From: Jackrogersella multiformis
Lineage: Eukaryota > Ascomycota > Sordariomycetes > Xylariales > Hypoxylaceae
Reading direction: 5' to 3'
Assembly: GCA_902806575.1 (NCBI GenBank)
Contig: CADCXD010000002.1
Location: 3,844,001 to 3,908,000 of the forward strand
Length of the DNA stretch: 64,000 nucleotides
How positions within the stretch are numbered: the stretch's first letter is position 1; each line of letters begins with the position of its first letter. Made by a program: the position numbers and the translations under genes. The notes under the pieces were generated by a model. It had not been told where the DNA came from, made no database searches, and worked only from the letters and a program-made list of their open reading frames with translations. Positions 38,414 through 50,400 of the stretch are shown here, one piece after another.

Positions 38414-38874
38414 CTCCACCCGGACCTGACAAGTTCTGCGTAGGGGCCTGCCTCGTCGACGGAGACAGCGGCAGAATCCTGTCGACCGGATACTCACTAG
38501 AGCTGCCTGGCAACAGACCAGGTGATCCAGGCCGGACTCACGCAGAACACTGTTGCTTCATTAAGATTGCCGAACAATACGGCATTGATGAAACACTGAT
38601 TGGTAGCGTCTTGCCGTCGAATACTGTGTTATATACAACGATGGAACCATGCAACAGCAGGCTGACTGGAAACAAACCCTGTGTAGATAGAATTATAGGG
38701 TTAAACGGCGCGATAAACACGGTTTATGTTGGGATTGAAGAACCGGACACATTCATTGTTGCGAATTCTGGCCGGAGCAGATTGGAGAAAGCGGGTGTGA
38801 AAATGGTCTTCGTAGAGGGTTTGCAGGATCGCATTCAGGAGGTTGCGATGGCAGGACACGAAAAGACACAGTGA
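38414..38874 (+). pseudogene. Cytidine/deoxycytidylate-type deaminase, 3' fragment of split gene
   Basis: This continues the frame opened at 22508. Joined, it gives 181 residues with the zinc-dependent deaminase signature: KFCVGACLVD, then THAEH (HAE, about 71-73 in the joined frame) and TMEPCNSRLTGNKPC, supplying the two zinc cysteines. The set PC...PC with the R-x-x-G insert resembles RibD/riboflavin-type and dCMP-type deaminases; fungal relatives are often labelled DRAP deaminase, but the substrate cannot be told here. No intron is needed. The first residues, including FCVGACLV, are present but there is no start upstream other than the separated 5' fragment, so the gene is expected to be inactive. 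Stop TGA at 38872-38874. Confidence 0.85.
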
Positions 38875-39170
38875 ATGTATGTAGAATCTTTGTATATCAG
38901 ATCATTTGATTTGACCTCTCTTAAGATAACTTTTAGATCCGATGGCAACCAGTGTATGATAATGATGCGACTGTAGCAATAAAAAGCTAGCTGTAGGTAC
39001 CTAGGTACCAACCTTGGAAGTTCTCACTGTGTAAGCGGATTCCGAAGCTGCTTAATTGTGGATCGGCCCGGTACATAACCGCCGGATGGAAGCATCCATG
39101 CAGCTATGGAAACGTATTAACGCCGTTACTGCCCTTTAAAATTCCCTAAAGCCCCCGGGTAGTAAGTTAG
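38875..39170. other. Unique-sequence island between two RIP-mutated elements
   Basis: The 3' flank of the deaminase gene at normal base composition. It has a TAGGTACCTAGGTACC motif at 38995-39011 and ends in GTTAG (39166-39170), the left duplication of El2. Confidence 0.8.
39166..39170. other. Target site duplication GTTAG (left, El2)
   Basis: GTTAG precedes the LTR start TGTCATACGG and recurs at 45885-45889. Confidence 0.9.
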
Positions 39171-39230
39171 TGTCATACGGATAGGCTTCACGAAGCAGAG
39201 TGTTATACGGATAGGCTCCACGAAGCAAAG
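39171..39230. repeat. Two tandem 30-bp units at the LTR edge
   Basis: Units begin TGTCATACGGATAGGCTTC and TGTTATACGGATAGGCTCC and both end in CACGAAGCA-AG. El1 LTRs have one such unit. The right El2 LTR also has two, RIP-mutated. Confidence 0.88.
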
Positions 39231-39513
39231 TATGATTAATATATATATGTAAGTTAGTAAATATAAAATATATTAGAATTTATAAAATAAAGCTATTAAA
39301 TAAGATTAATTAAAAAACTTAATTAATATATATAAAAATAAATTAATAAGATTAAAAAAACGTTAATAACGTTTAAAAAGATATTTAAATTATATATATA
39401 TAAGTTATTACGCCTTATTTCGTAAAAAAAAATAAAAGGTAAAAACTTTAAAATTATAAAAAATTATTATTTAAATTTAAACTATAATTTTAAGCCTTAT
39501 TACCTTTATTATA
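39171..39513. repeat. El2 left LTR (343 bp)
   Basis: Direct repeat of 45542-45884. The first 70 bp or so are unmutated and hold two 30-bp tandem units at 39171-39230. Confidence 0.88.
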
Positions 39514-42500
39514 AATAATTCTTTTTTATTTTAAAAAGACTTTATTTTAAGAAAATATATGCTTTTTAAAAGAAAGTTAATCTTTTTATTAAATTACCTT
39601 ATTTTAACCACTTATAAGTAATTAACTTATTTAAAAAAGTTTCTTATTAAAGTATATTATATTAATATTACTTATTAATTTTATTATTACGTACGTTATT
39701 ATAACTATAAAGGAAATTTTATACTTTATTATTTTATAAGTACTTAAATTAAATATTTATATTTTAACTTTATTACTTATTAATTTATAAGATTTTAAAT
39801 TATCTTTATTAAATAATAAATAATCCTTTAAATCTTTAATAATATTTTTTTTATAAAATTTTAAAATTAAAAGTAAGTATAAAGAAAATTATTATTTATA
39901 AGAACTTATTAAGATTAAATAACGCTTTAATACGCAATTTTTTTTTAAAATATTTGAAATAAAAAATATATTACTTTAAGATCTTTCCCTTATTCTTGGA
40001 TTATTTTAATTTAATAACGATAATATTATAATCTTTTATAACCTTTAAAATTATAAAATAATTATATAAAACGTTTTTAATATTAATAATACCGGAATTA
40101 ATTTTAATAATCCTTTTATATAATTTATTAAGTTTTATTAAAAAATGTATAATAATAATTATTATATTATTTAAATATTTATTATTATTGTTATAAGTAA
40201 TTAGATTATTAATAAAAATTAGATTTAAAATTAATATAATATGGTGGTTTAATTTAATTAAACCGATATAATATTAATAAACGAATAAGTAACCTACTTT
40301 AAATAATAAATTTAATAAATTAGTTTAAACTTTTTATAATAAGTTTAAAATACGATTACTTAATATATATAAAATAATTAAACTCGATAAGAAATTATTA
40401 ATAAACCATTTAAACCTTTTATTAAAATATTAAAAAATAAAAGGATTTTTAGTAAAAAGTAATAAATTAAGCTTATATTAAAAAGTTTTAAATTAATAAT
40501 TTTTTTATAAAAAAATATATAAATTTTACGTATATTAACGTAAAAATTTACCGTTAATTTAATAACTTAAAAACCTATATTTAAGCTATTTTTAATAAAT
40601 TTAATACTTAATTAAATTTTAATAAATTAATTAATATTAATTTTATTTTAAAGAATATCGAAAGGCGTATTATATTAAAAACGTTAATTAAATTAAATCC
40701 TTTTAATTAAAAAAACTTAACATATTTTAAAATATTATTTACTAAATATTTTAATTTAAAAATCCAAATAAAGAACTTTCTTTTTTTATAATCCCTTTTA
40801 TAAGCTTAAACTAAAAGAATAATTAAAAAGATCTAAATATAATTTAATTTTACTAAAATTAACCCCTTTATATTTAAAAATAATAAGGAAAAAATTTCCC
40901 TTAAAAAGGCCGCCGAAACACTTAATAATAACTTAGGTAACTTTAATTTTAATAATTAATCTTAAAACCTTAAATTACTTAAAAACCCTCTTAAAAAACC
41001 ACCTTAAGGTAATTTTATACCTTTATATAATAATAAAGATCCTTTATTTTAAAGTAATAATAATCGATTTTTTAAAGCTTTAAAACAATTAATTCGTTCT
41101 TTTTATATTATAACTACCGTTAATTTAATATAACTTAATAAACTTATTATTTATAATAATAAAAACCTTTTAAAGTTTTAAACTTAATAAATAAAAATTA
41201 AAGTATATTTAAAAACGTTTTATAAACCCTTTAAAAAATATCGTAATTTAAAAAAAATAAATAAGCTTAAATATTAAAAGAACATTACTTAATATCTCAT
41301 TAAATTATTAAACCTTAATAAAATAATTTAATGGTTTAAAATGACGTTTTAAAATTATATTATTAAAACCCTCCTTAATAAAATTATTAAATTAATTTAT
41401 TTTAAATAAAAAAAACTTTTAAATATAAATAAAAAATTCTTTACCGTTATTTAAAAAATAAATTAAATATATAAAAACATATTAACTAACCTCAGTATTT
41501 CGGGAAAAAAAAGGCTCGCTTTAATTTAAAAACCTTTAAAATTAAGTTAAGTTAACCGCAAAAAAGAAAATCGTTTTAATCTAAGCTAAGATTAATCCTT
41601 AAAAAATAACGATAAACTTAAAAACGAAAGTAAATTAAGATTAAATTAAAAGGATAAGATTTAATTTAATAATAAAAATACTTTAAAAAAATTAATTAAA
41701 CAAACATAAATTAATAAAAAAAAGATAAAAAATCTTATTAACGTTATAAACGTAATAATTATTAAACCCTTTTTTATTTTATAAAAAAAACATTAATAAT
41801 AAAAACTTATTATTAAACTTAAATAAAGTTTTCTTTATAAAATAATTTTAAAATAATAATACTTAACTTACACCTTTATTATAAAAAAAGATATAAATAA
41901 ACGTAACCTTATAAAAATCATCTTATCCTTAAATTATAAAAATCGAAAATTCCGATTTAAATTTTTAAAAAGCCTTAACGTTATACCTCGTTAAATTTTA
42001 CAATTAAACCAAAATAAAGAACGCCGAACCGCGGTAATTAAAAAACCAACTAAAAATAAAATAAAAATTATAAAAAAACCTTAATTAAAATTAACTTTAA
42101 AATATAAACTTATTATTAATATAACATTATTATATAATAAAAATAAACATTAAATATAAATATTATTAAACTTTAAAAGCTTAATTTTAATAATATCTTT
42201 TTTTAAAATAAGAAAATAAAAATTATTAATTATTAAAAAATAATATACTTAACTCGTATTAACCTTTAACTTAACTTAAATCCTTTTTATAAAACGTTAT
42301 TATACCGATTTTTTTTTTTATTATTATTAAAAAAATCATTTCTTTTAAATTAACTTTAAATTAAACGCCTTAAATAATAAATATAATATTATTATACCAT
42401 AATAATAAATAAAAATCCATAAACCCGTAAACTTTTTTTTAAACCTTAAAAAGATTAAATTTAATTCCTTTTATTATCGGAAATATTACACTAACTTAAC

Positions 42501-43300
42501 CTTACATAACCCAAAAAAATTAACTAATATAATAATAATAAAGAATATTAAAATAAATAAAGCGTTAAAGAATATTTTTAAAAAATTTCGTAAATTTATA
42601 TATATTATAATTAAAAAAGTAAAGTAACACTTTTCAAACCATTAACCTTAAAATTATACTATCGATCTTTAAAAAGGAAAAATACCTTTTTAAAAACTTC
42701 TTTACATTATAAATAAAAAAAAACTTAATATATTTAAACCATAACTAAATAAAATAATTAATAATAACTAAATCTAAAAATTAACCTTATCCTATATAAT
42801 ATTTATAATATTTATTAATAAACTTAATCCTTAAAATCTTTTCAAGTTAATAATTAATTATTAAAGCTTAAATAATATTATTATCCCTATTCGTTATTTT
42901 ATACCTTTAATATCTAAATTATAAACTTATTTTAAAACCATAAAATAATTTATAAAAATCAACCTTAAATTAGGATTTTACTTAATTAAGATTAAAAAAA
43001 AACCGAATAAAAAATAACATTTCATTATAAATATAACCTTTTCAAATACTTAATAATACCATTCAAATTAATTAACGCTCTTATAATTTTTTAATTAATA
43101 ATAAATAATATTTTCCGAAATTTTATCGATTTAAATTTTTTAATATACCTAAATAATCTCTTTATTTATATAAATACGATAAAAAAACATAATAAGATTA
43201 TTAAAATCTTTTTAAAAAGATTTATAATATACCACTTAACAATTAACCCATAAAAGTATTTTTAAAAAGTATAAAAAATAAACTTTTTAAGATATATCAT

Positions 43301-43390
43301 TAAAATAAAAGATATTTTAATAACCTAAAATAAAAGATATTTTAATAATATAAAATAAAAGATATTTTAATAACATAAAATAAAATCGAC
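43301..43390. repeat. 25-bp tandem repeat, 3.6 copies
   Basis: TAAAATAAAAGATATTTTAA followed by TAACC, TAATA or TAACA is repeated without gaps. The matching place in El1 (about 34620-34650) does not show the array. Confidence 0.85.
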
Positions 43391-45541
43391 TATATTAATA
43401 ATTAAAAAATATCTAAATTCTTTAAAGAATCTTAATAATTTATTAACTTTATAAATTTTTATTAACGATTTATAAAAAAATTCTTAAAAATAATAAAACT
43501 AATTACTAGCGTAAATAAAAAAGATAAAAAAGACTAGAAATAAACTAAGGAAATAAGCAAATCCTTTAAAAAACTTAAATTTTAATTTATTTAAGCTTTT
43601 ATTATAACACATTTTAATCCTTTAAAATAAATTTATATTAAAATCGATATATTAAATTATATTATTAACATTATTCTTTCTTAAAAAAATAAATAAAATA
43701 AGCTTAAATTAATAACTTATTACTCTCGTAAACTTATACCGGCAAAAATAAATTATAAAATTTATAATAAAAATTATTAATTATAATAAACTTTTTCAGA
43801 AAATAACATTAATACTTAAAAAATATTAAGCATTAAATTAAAATTTAACTTACTTTATAACGGCTAAAATTTTAAATTAACGTTAAACTTAATAAATATA
43901 AAAATTATTATTATATTAATTTATTATTAATTACTAATTAAAAAAATAAAATAATAAAGTTAATATCTTTTTTAAATTATTATAATATTAACTTAAAAAG
44001 AAAGAAATTAAAAACTAACCTATAAAATCGATCTTATAAAATAAATATTTTTTATACTCTTAAAAAACTTTATTTACTTTTTTAATAGCCGTTTTCGTTA
44101 CATTAAAAAGACTATATAATTTTACTACCTTTAATTAAGCTTTTAATTTTATAAAAAAAAAATAAAAAATTACTAATAACCTAAAATATATTACGTAAAT
44201 TATAAACCTTTTTAAAAACGTTATTTTTTAAATAATCTCTTATACCGAAAAAGTAAGGTTTAAATACTTATAAAACTTTAAAAAGAAGTTATTTCTTTTA
44301 AATACGATATTTTTATCGCTAAATATATAAAAATAAATAAAACCTTAAAACTAATTACCTAAAACTTTTAATAATTAAACATTAAGAATATTATTTAAAA
44401 TTACGTATAAGGCTATTTAAAATATTAACAAAATAAAATCCTTTACCACGCTTTATATAAATATTTTTAACCGATAAAATTATACTATAAACCTTAATTA
44501 ATAATAATAATAAATTTTATTATAAACCTTCCTTTATCGAACGATTATAACTTTATTTAAATAATAATAAATCCATTTTTAAAAATAGCTTACTTTATCC
44601 TTTTTAAAATAAATAAAAATAAATTTAATAATTTAATTAAAATCTTTATTAAATAATACTAAAAATTATATAATATATCATTAAACATTATTTCTAATAA
44701 AAATTTTAAATTTACTTCTTATATTTAAAAAAACTTCCTTAAATTAATAAAAATTAAGTCCCGTATAAATACTACGTTTTATTCATAAATTAACAGTTAA
44801 ATAAAACGCTTTAATTAAATCTTAAAAATCTACCTTAAGGCCTTTATTAATTATAAAATAAATAATTAAAAAAACCTTTTCGTAATAATTAAATTTACTT
44901 ATAATAATATTATTTTATTATTAATATAACTTATACCTTTTTATATTAATTATAATTATTATTTAATCGCTTATAACTTTTTTATAAATATTTTACGTAA
45001 TTTAAAAAATAAATTATATATATATTAAATAATATAAATATACTAAAAAACATAAAAATACTTAAAACGAAACCGCTAATAAATAAAAGAATAAACAAAT
45101 AAACGATAAAAAAATAATTCGTAATACTTAATATAAAAAATATTAAAATTAAACGCCTTATTAAAAAACTAAATAAAAAGCTTTTAAAATCTTTTAAAAT
45201 TTAATAAATAATCTTTCCTATAACAATAAAATTTATTTTACTTAAAGGTTAAAAAATATATAACTTATTTTATATCTTACTTATTAAACCTTATCGCATT
45301 AATAATTAAGAATTTCTTAACCTTAATTAAATTTTACGTAAAATAACCTTAATAAAGTATTTTATAAAATAAAAAGATTAACCGGTTAAAAAATACTAAA
45401 TTTAAAAACCTTATAAATATATATTTAATAACGAAATAAAGGCAATAATTAAATTATTCCATAAGTAATATATTAATAAACTTTATAATTTTATAATCCT
45501 TTAAAATGCTTAAAATTAAACATTAAAAAAGAAAAAGCTAA

Positions 45542-45884
45542 TATTATATAAATAAGCTTTATAAAGCAAAGTATTATACGGATAAGCTCTATAAAATAAA
45601 ATATAATTAATATATATATATAAGTTAATAAATATAAAATATATTAAAACTTATAAAATAAAACTATTAAATAAGATTAATTAAAAAACTTAATTAATAT
45701 ATATAAAAATAAACTAATAAGATTAAGAAAGCGTTAACGACGCTTAAGGAAATATTCAGATTATATATATATAGATTATTACGCCTCGTTTTATAAGAAG
45801 AAATAGAAGGTAAGGACCTTAAAACCATAAAGAATTATTATTCAAATTTGAACTACAGTTCTAAGCCCTATTGCCCTTGTCACA
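45542..45884. repeat. El2 right LTR (343 bp)
   Basis: Direct repeat of 39171-39513. The last 140 bp or so escaped RIP and end CCCTATTGCCCTTGTCACA. Confidence 0.88.
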
Positions 45885-45889
45885 GTTAG
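45885..45889. other. Target site duplication GTTAG (right, El2)
   Basis: Second copy of GTTAG. Confidence 0.9.
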
Positions 45890-46206
45890 TTCCTGGAACA
45901 GCAATTGTAACTCGAATTTACTATTAAATTACCCAACCTCCCGCTTCCCTATTATCTAGGTACGTCGAACAAATGCACAATGAAGCTGCCAATAGCTTAA
46001 AGTTTACCTAAGAAATGAAAAAATTGACCTTGCCGTCGTTGCAGGACAGTTAAATAATTATTAGTGACTTAAGAGTATCATACCACCAATAAGAATGTGT
46101 TACAGAGCTACCAAAAAGCTCAATAGTATTATCTAAAAGGTCATGGTATCAGCTACAGGGCTAGTACCAGGCGTATTATATTATAAGGTTGGAGGATAAG
46201 ACACAA

Positions 46207-46909
46207 GTGACGATCCTGGGATCCTGGGTAATGGAGTCTTGATTTGAACGTAACAATAAGATTAATCATGGGTATACAGGTCACCCCCTGAAATAATGTT
46301 AGCGTACTGGCCGTGCGGTGACTGATCTACACTGAGGTTTTGATGTTTCGAGCAAGGCTTCGATATGTAGTTTTTTTACGAAATAAATGTTTAAAAATAA
46401 TTGAATAGGAAATTCAAATCAGATAAGCGATATTATAATACTAAAATAAATGTATCATTTTAAGATAAATCGATTATTATTTTATTACATTTCGAGACTT
46501 GATAGAATACTTTTATCTTACATGTTAATAAGGTTACCGCACGGTTAGGACGCTAACATTATTACAGGGGGTGACCTGTACTACGGCTATAAGGTGAAGC
46601 TCAGGGGAGTCACGTGACTCTCCTTTATCACCAGCGATCCTAGTGATCACTCCTATTTCATAGTGTAGTAAAGTAGTATATAAAGAGGAGTAGACCTCCT
46701 TCTTTCATTCATTATAGCAGTAGTCAATTTAAGTCCATAGTCACTCTTTGAACGCTATAGGGGGCGTCCACCTCCCTGACGATTGCTTACATACCTAGGT
46801 ATACAGTGCCTCCTTATTGTTACCTTCAAATCAAGCCCCTATTAAGAGGATCCCAGGATCGTCACACCTTCAAATCAAGACTCCATTGCCCCGATCCTAT
46901 TATCGTCAC
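46207..46909. repeat. Imperfect long inverted repeat enclosing the MITE
   Basis: About 54 bp starting GTGACGATCCTGGGATCCT at 46207-46260 recurs inverted at 46813-46865, and a third, more diverged inverted copy lies at 46866-46909. The interior has a 14-bp palindrome GAGTCACGTGACTC (46607-46620) and a TATATAAAG box near 46677-46684 in plus. It could be a decayed solo LTR or a foldback element. No clear target duplication was found. Confidence 0.6.
46277..46578. mobile_element. 302-bp MITE with 44-bp terminal inverted repeats and TA duplication
   Basis: The left end CAGGTCACCCCCTG and right end CAGGGGGTGACCTG are inverted copies, extending inward to about 46320 and 46535 (CCGTGCGGT / ACCGCACGG). 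TA lies at 46275-46276 and 46579-46580. Size, ends and TA target fit a non-autonomous Tc1/mariner or pogo-type element. It has no coding capacity. Confidence 0.82.
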
Positions 46910-47436
46910 AGTTACCTATATACATGCCTAAGGTTACACATCCCTTCTTTGTCCCGTTGTCTTACCTCTTATCATATTTTGATACCCCTGTAAAAGTTTA
47001 CGTGTAGGATGAAGAGTCATCATGTCTCTCAACAAATGGTTTTTTTCAAGCAAACCCAAGTGGAAGCTGGACTGACAGCGCATATAAGATAGGATTGAGC
47101 AAACCTAGAGAAAGTCTCAATTGCCAACAAGCAAAAAGCCACGTTGCGAGACCACTCGTGGATGCCGCCGCCAGTGCGGTAGTACGGGTATTAATGATAG
47201 GTTGTACCTACACTTTGGCGTACTTGTATATAACAAGTCATCTTCCCCTTTATCATTTTTCTCCCTGACATTACCATAATTTATCACCTGCCGCGTGTCT
47301 AACTTGGTGGTAATATTAATAATTTCTCTGCACAGTTGTATGGTCATTTACATGCACCCAAGACCATAAAGACAGAACTTCCAAAAAAAAACAACCGTCC
47401 CAGTTTCTATACGGAACTTAGCTGCCAATCCTAGCC

Positions 47437-50400
47437 ATGGATCGAGGTCAAGGTACAGGACAGTATCAAGGTCAAGGCTCAGGCGGTGGCTATCGTGGTC
47501 AAGGTCAAGGCCAAAGAAAGGGCCAAGGTCAAGGTCAGAGTCGTAATCAAAATCGAGGACAGAATCAAGGACACAATCAAGGACAGAGTCAAGGACAGAG
47601 TCAAGGCCAGGGCCAGAACAGAAATCAACAATATGGTAGAGGGCAAGGTACAAGTTCTGCACCCGACCTGGTGCCCGGACTTCCATCTCCAGATGTCACA
47701 AATGCTGAAAACTCCATCCTGTCGAACTCTCCAGCTCAACTTGACGAGCAAAACCTCATTCCCCGAAGACCAGGGTATGGAAATCAAGGGAACGAGTACA
47801 TACTCTGGGCTAACTACGTCAAACTCGAGCCACTTCCCCAAGCAAAGCTAAAGCGATATCAAATGTCTTTCGTAAACGACAAAGAGAAGCCAACAGGCAA
47901 AAAGCTTGCTCGAGTCATCAGCCTACTCCTCAGAGAAATTCAGGGGCCAAACAAGAAAGTGCTTGTTACCGATTTCGACCAAATCCTCATCGCATGCGAG
48001 AACATCGAGAGCATTAATAAAGACACGACGTTTGTCGTCACCTACTACCATGAGGACGAGGACAAACCACGAGACAATGCGAAGAGCTATCAGATCAAAG
48101 TTGAGTACAAGGCAGAACTCTCCATCTCTGCACTTCAGGACTACCTGAAGAATCCAAACGTTGCGTACGAAAAGGAGATTATTATCCAAGCTCTCAACAT
48201 CTCCTTGAATTTCTATTGCAGGGAGTCGAAGAACCATGCTATGATCGGATCAAGCAAATCATTCCTGCTGGGCAACGGGGCATCCGTATCAAAACTTGGC
48301 TTCGGCCTGATTGCAATGAAGGGTTACTATTCTAGCATCCGACTCGCCACTTCCCGAGTGCTCGCCAACATAAATGTCAGCTACGGCGCATTCTATTCGC
48401 ACGAGAAGCTCGATGTCATCATGAATGATTACACCTCGAAACAGTACAATGCTTCAACTCTTCGCAAGCTAGGGAAATTTCTCAGGGGAGCGCGAATCGA
48501 GTATTCTTATCGCAAGCGCAATGACTCAAAACCTATCCGCCGTGTCTATACCATCCATGGTCTTGCCGACAGAAGGGACGGGGCGACGGAGAATGGTGCT
48601 AGAATTCCAAATGGGCCTATGGTGGAATATAATGGAGCTACGGCTAAAGAGGTCGAGTTCTGGTGCGATGATGGTTATATTACTGTCTTCGACTTCTTCA
48701 AGAAACGTAAGTTACTTACTACCCTTGCTATATTTGCTCCACTTACTCTTTTCACTATTTTTGGCTCGCTCATGACATCTGTCGTGCATGCTTTCCACTC
48801 ACTATAGTGACGATAAGATCGAACTACATACCTACTAACATTACTAGAACACGGGATAACCATCAATGATGCCTTACCAGTGGTCAACGTCGGATCATGC
48901 CAAAGAACGACGTACCTCCCGGCAGAGCTCTGCACAGTATTGATCGGGCAGAAGGCCAAGGTCGACCTCAGCGGCGACCAAACGGCGAAAATGATTAAAA
49001 TGGCCATACGGACTCCACGGAAAGATATGGAGGACATCGTACCAGGCGGTACGAAAGCGGTTGGCCTCTCGAAGCAAGAAAATCCCATGCTGGTAAGTCG
49101 ACCCGAATCTACGCCCTCATCAGCCTTTTCTCATCGTGACAATAGGAACGTTTCGGCCTCGCCGTCCCCAACCCCAAGCTGATCACCGTCAAAAGCCGTG
49201 TTCTCGCCGGACCCGGGATTACGTATACAAAAGGGGCCGAGAAAGGAAAATCCACCTGGAACTTGCGCGACAAGTGTCTTGTGCCTACGTGGGCTGGACA
49301 GGAGCCGCGGAAATGGGTTTGCAAGGTCGTCTGCATAAAGAGTCCCAACGGCGGAAACCCACAGCTACCCCAGCTCCGCAAGTGCTTCAACTTCATAGAG
49401 CAGATGGGCCTGGTCATCCAGGAGAAGATGCCACCAGTAAACATCACCATGAGCGGCAGCGACGACGCGCCCGAGAGCGCTCTCAGGAAGGCCTTCGACG
49501 CCAACAAGACAGCCGACTGCGTGATCGTGATCCTGCCCGACAAGAACAAGCTGCTCTACAACTGCGTCAAGTGGCTAGGCGACACCGTGTGCGGGGTCAC
49601 GACCCTCTGCATCGTCGCGGCCACCCTGACAAAGCCGGTGCCCAATCTCGCCGGGAACCTGGCCCTGAAGTTCAACCTGAAGTTCGGGAACAACAACCAG
49701 GCGGTCGAGGCGGCGCGCCTGAAGAACATCGTCGGCCTGGACGACACCATGGTCGTCGGCATCGACGTGACGCACTCGCCGGACCGCGACGCCCCCAGCA
49801 TCGCCGGCATGGTGGCGAGTGTGGACGGCGCCCTCGGCCAGTGGCCCGCGGTCCTGCGGCGCCAGGGCACCAAAGGCGACGAGATGGTGGAGCACCTGGA
49901 CGAGATGCTGAAGACGCGGCTTGAGCTCTGGCGCGCCAGGAACAAGAGCGGCCGGCTCCCCGCCAAGATCCTCGTGTACCGCGACGGCGTCTCGGAGGGC
50001 CAGTACAAGCTGGTGCGCCGGGACGAGTTGCTGCAGCTGACGAAGGCGTGCCGGGCAATGTACACTAAGGGGCAGGCGCCGCCGCTGCTGACCGTCGTGG
50101 TGGTGGGCAAGCGGCACCACACGCGGTTCTACGGGGAGGGCGGCAAGAACCCGGAGGCGGGCACGGTGGTGGACCGGGGGGTGACGGAGGCGCTGAGCTG
50201 GGACTTCTTCCTGCAGCCGCACACGCCGTTCAAGGGCACGGCGCGGCCGGCGCATTACTTCGTGGTGCACGACGAGATCTTCCGCGCGGCCGGCGCGGCC
50301 GGCGCGGCTAACAGGCTGGAAACGTTCACGCACAGCCTGTGCTTCCTGTTCGGGCGCACCACCGGCGCCGTCAGCGTCTGCACGCCCGCCTACTACGCGG

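Larger units (their letters stand above)
39171..45884. mobile_element. LTR retroelement El2, same family as El1, opposite orientation, RIP-degraded
   Basis: The 6714-bp element starts TGTCATACGG and ends CTTGTCACA, with GTTAG on both sides. LTRs of 343 bp lie at 39171-39513 and 45542-45884. Sequence matches El1 in reverse complement over the LTRs and interior, including stretches near 44450-44530 against 23880-23980. The LTRs differ from El1 by a 30-bp tandem duplication at one end. The interior is RIP-mutated with no usable reading frame. An A/G run (AAAAAAGAAAAAG) just before the right LTR could be a polypurine tract, which would make plus the coding strand; this is tentative. Confidence 0.9.
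45890..47436. other. Intergenic stretch with MITE and nested inverted repeats; upstream of Argonaute
   Basis: No supported coding gene; the minus frame at 47117-47347 has no family features. It contains the inverted-repeat structures listed separately and a palindromic TACCTAGGTA at 46791-46803. Confidence 0.5.

Noticed and set aside
22593..45884. A single 23-kb DNA transposon with inverted ends (TGTGACAAGGGC at both outer edges).
   Set aside because: Each outer edge belongs to a separate LTR element with its own partner LTR and its own target duplication (CCTAT and GTTAG); the inversion only reflects opposite orientation.
22593..45884. Centromere-like AT-rich block.
   Set aside because: The block is fully bounded by LTR elements with duplications, and unique coding sequence lies in the middle. 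Nothing beyond RIP-mutated transposons is needed to explain it.
47117..47347. 76-codon minus frame upstream of Argonaute.
   Set aside because: No signal peptide, domain or splice-linked continuation; it overlaps the likely Argonaute promoter.
47348..47841. Antisense frames over the Argonaute N-terminal repeat.
   Set aside because: Translations of a short DNA repeat (LDLDLD, TLTLSL); an artefact of the repeated coding sequence.
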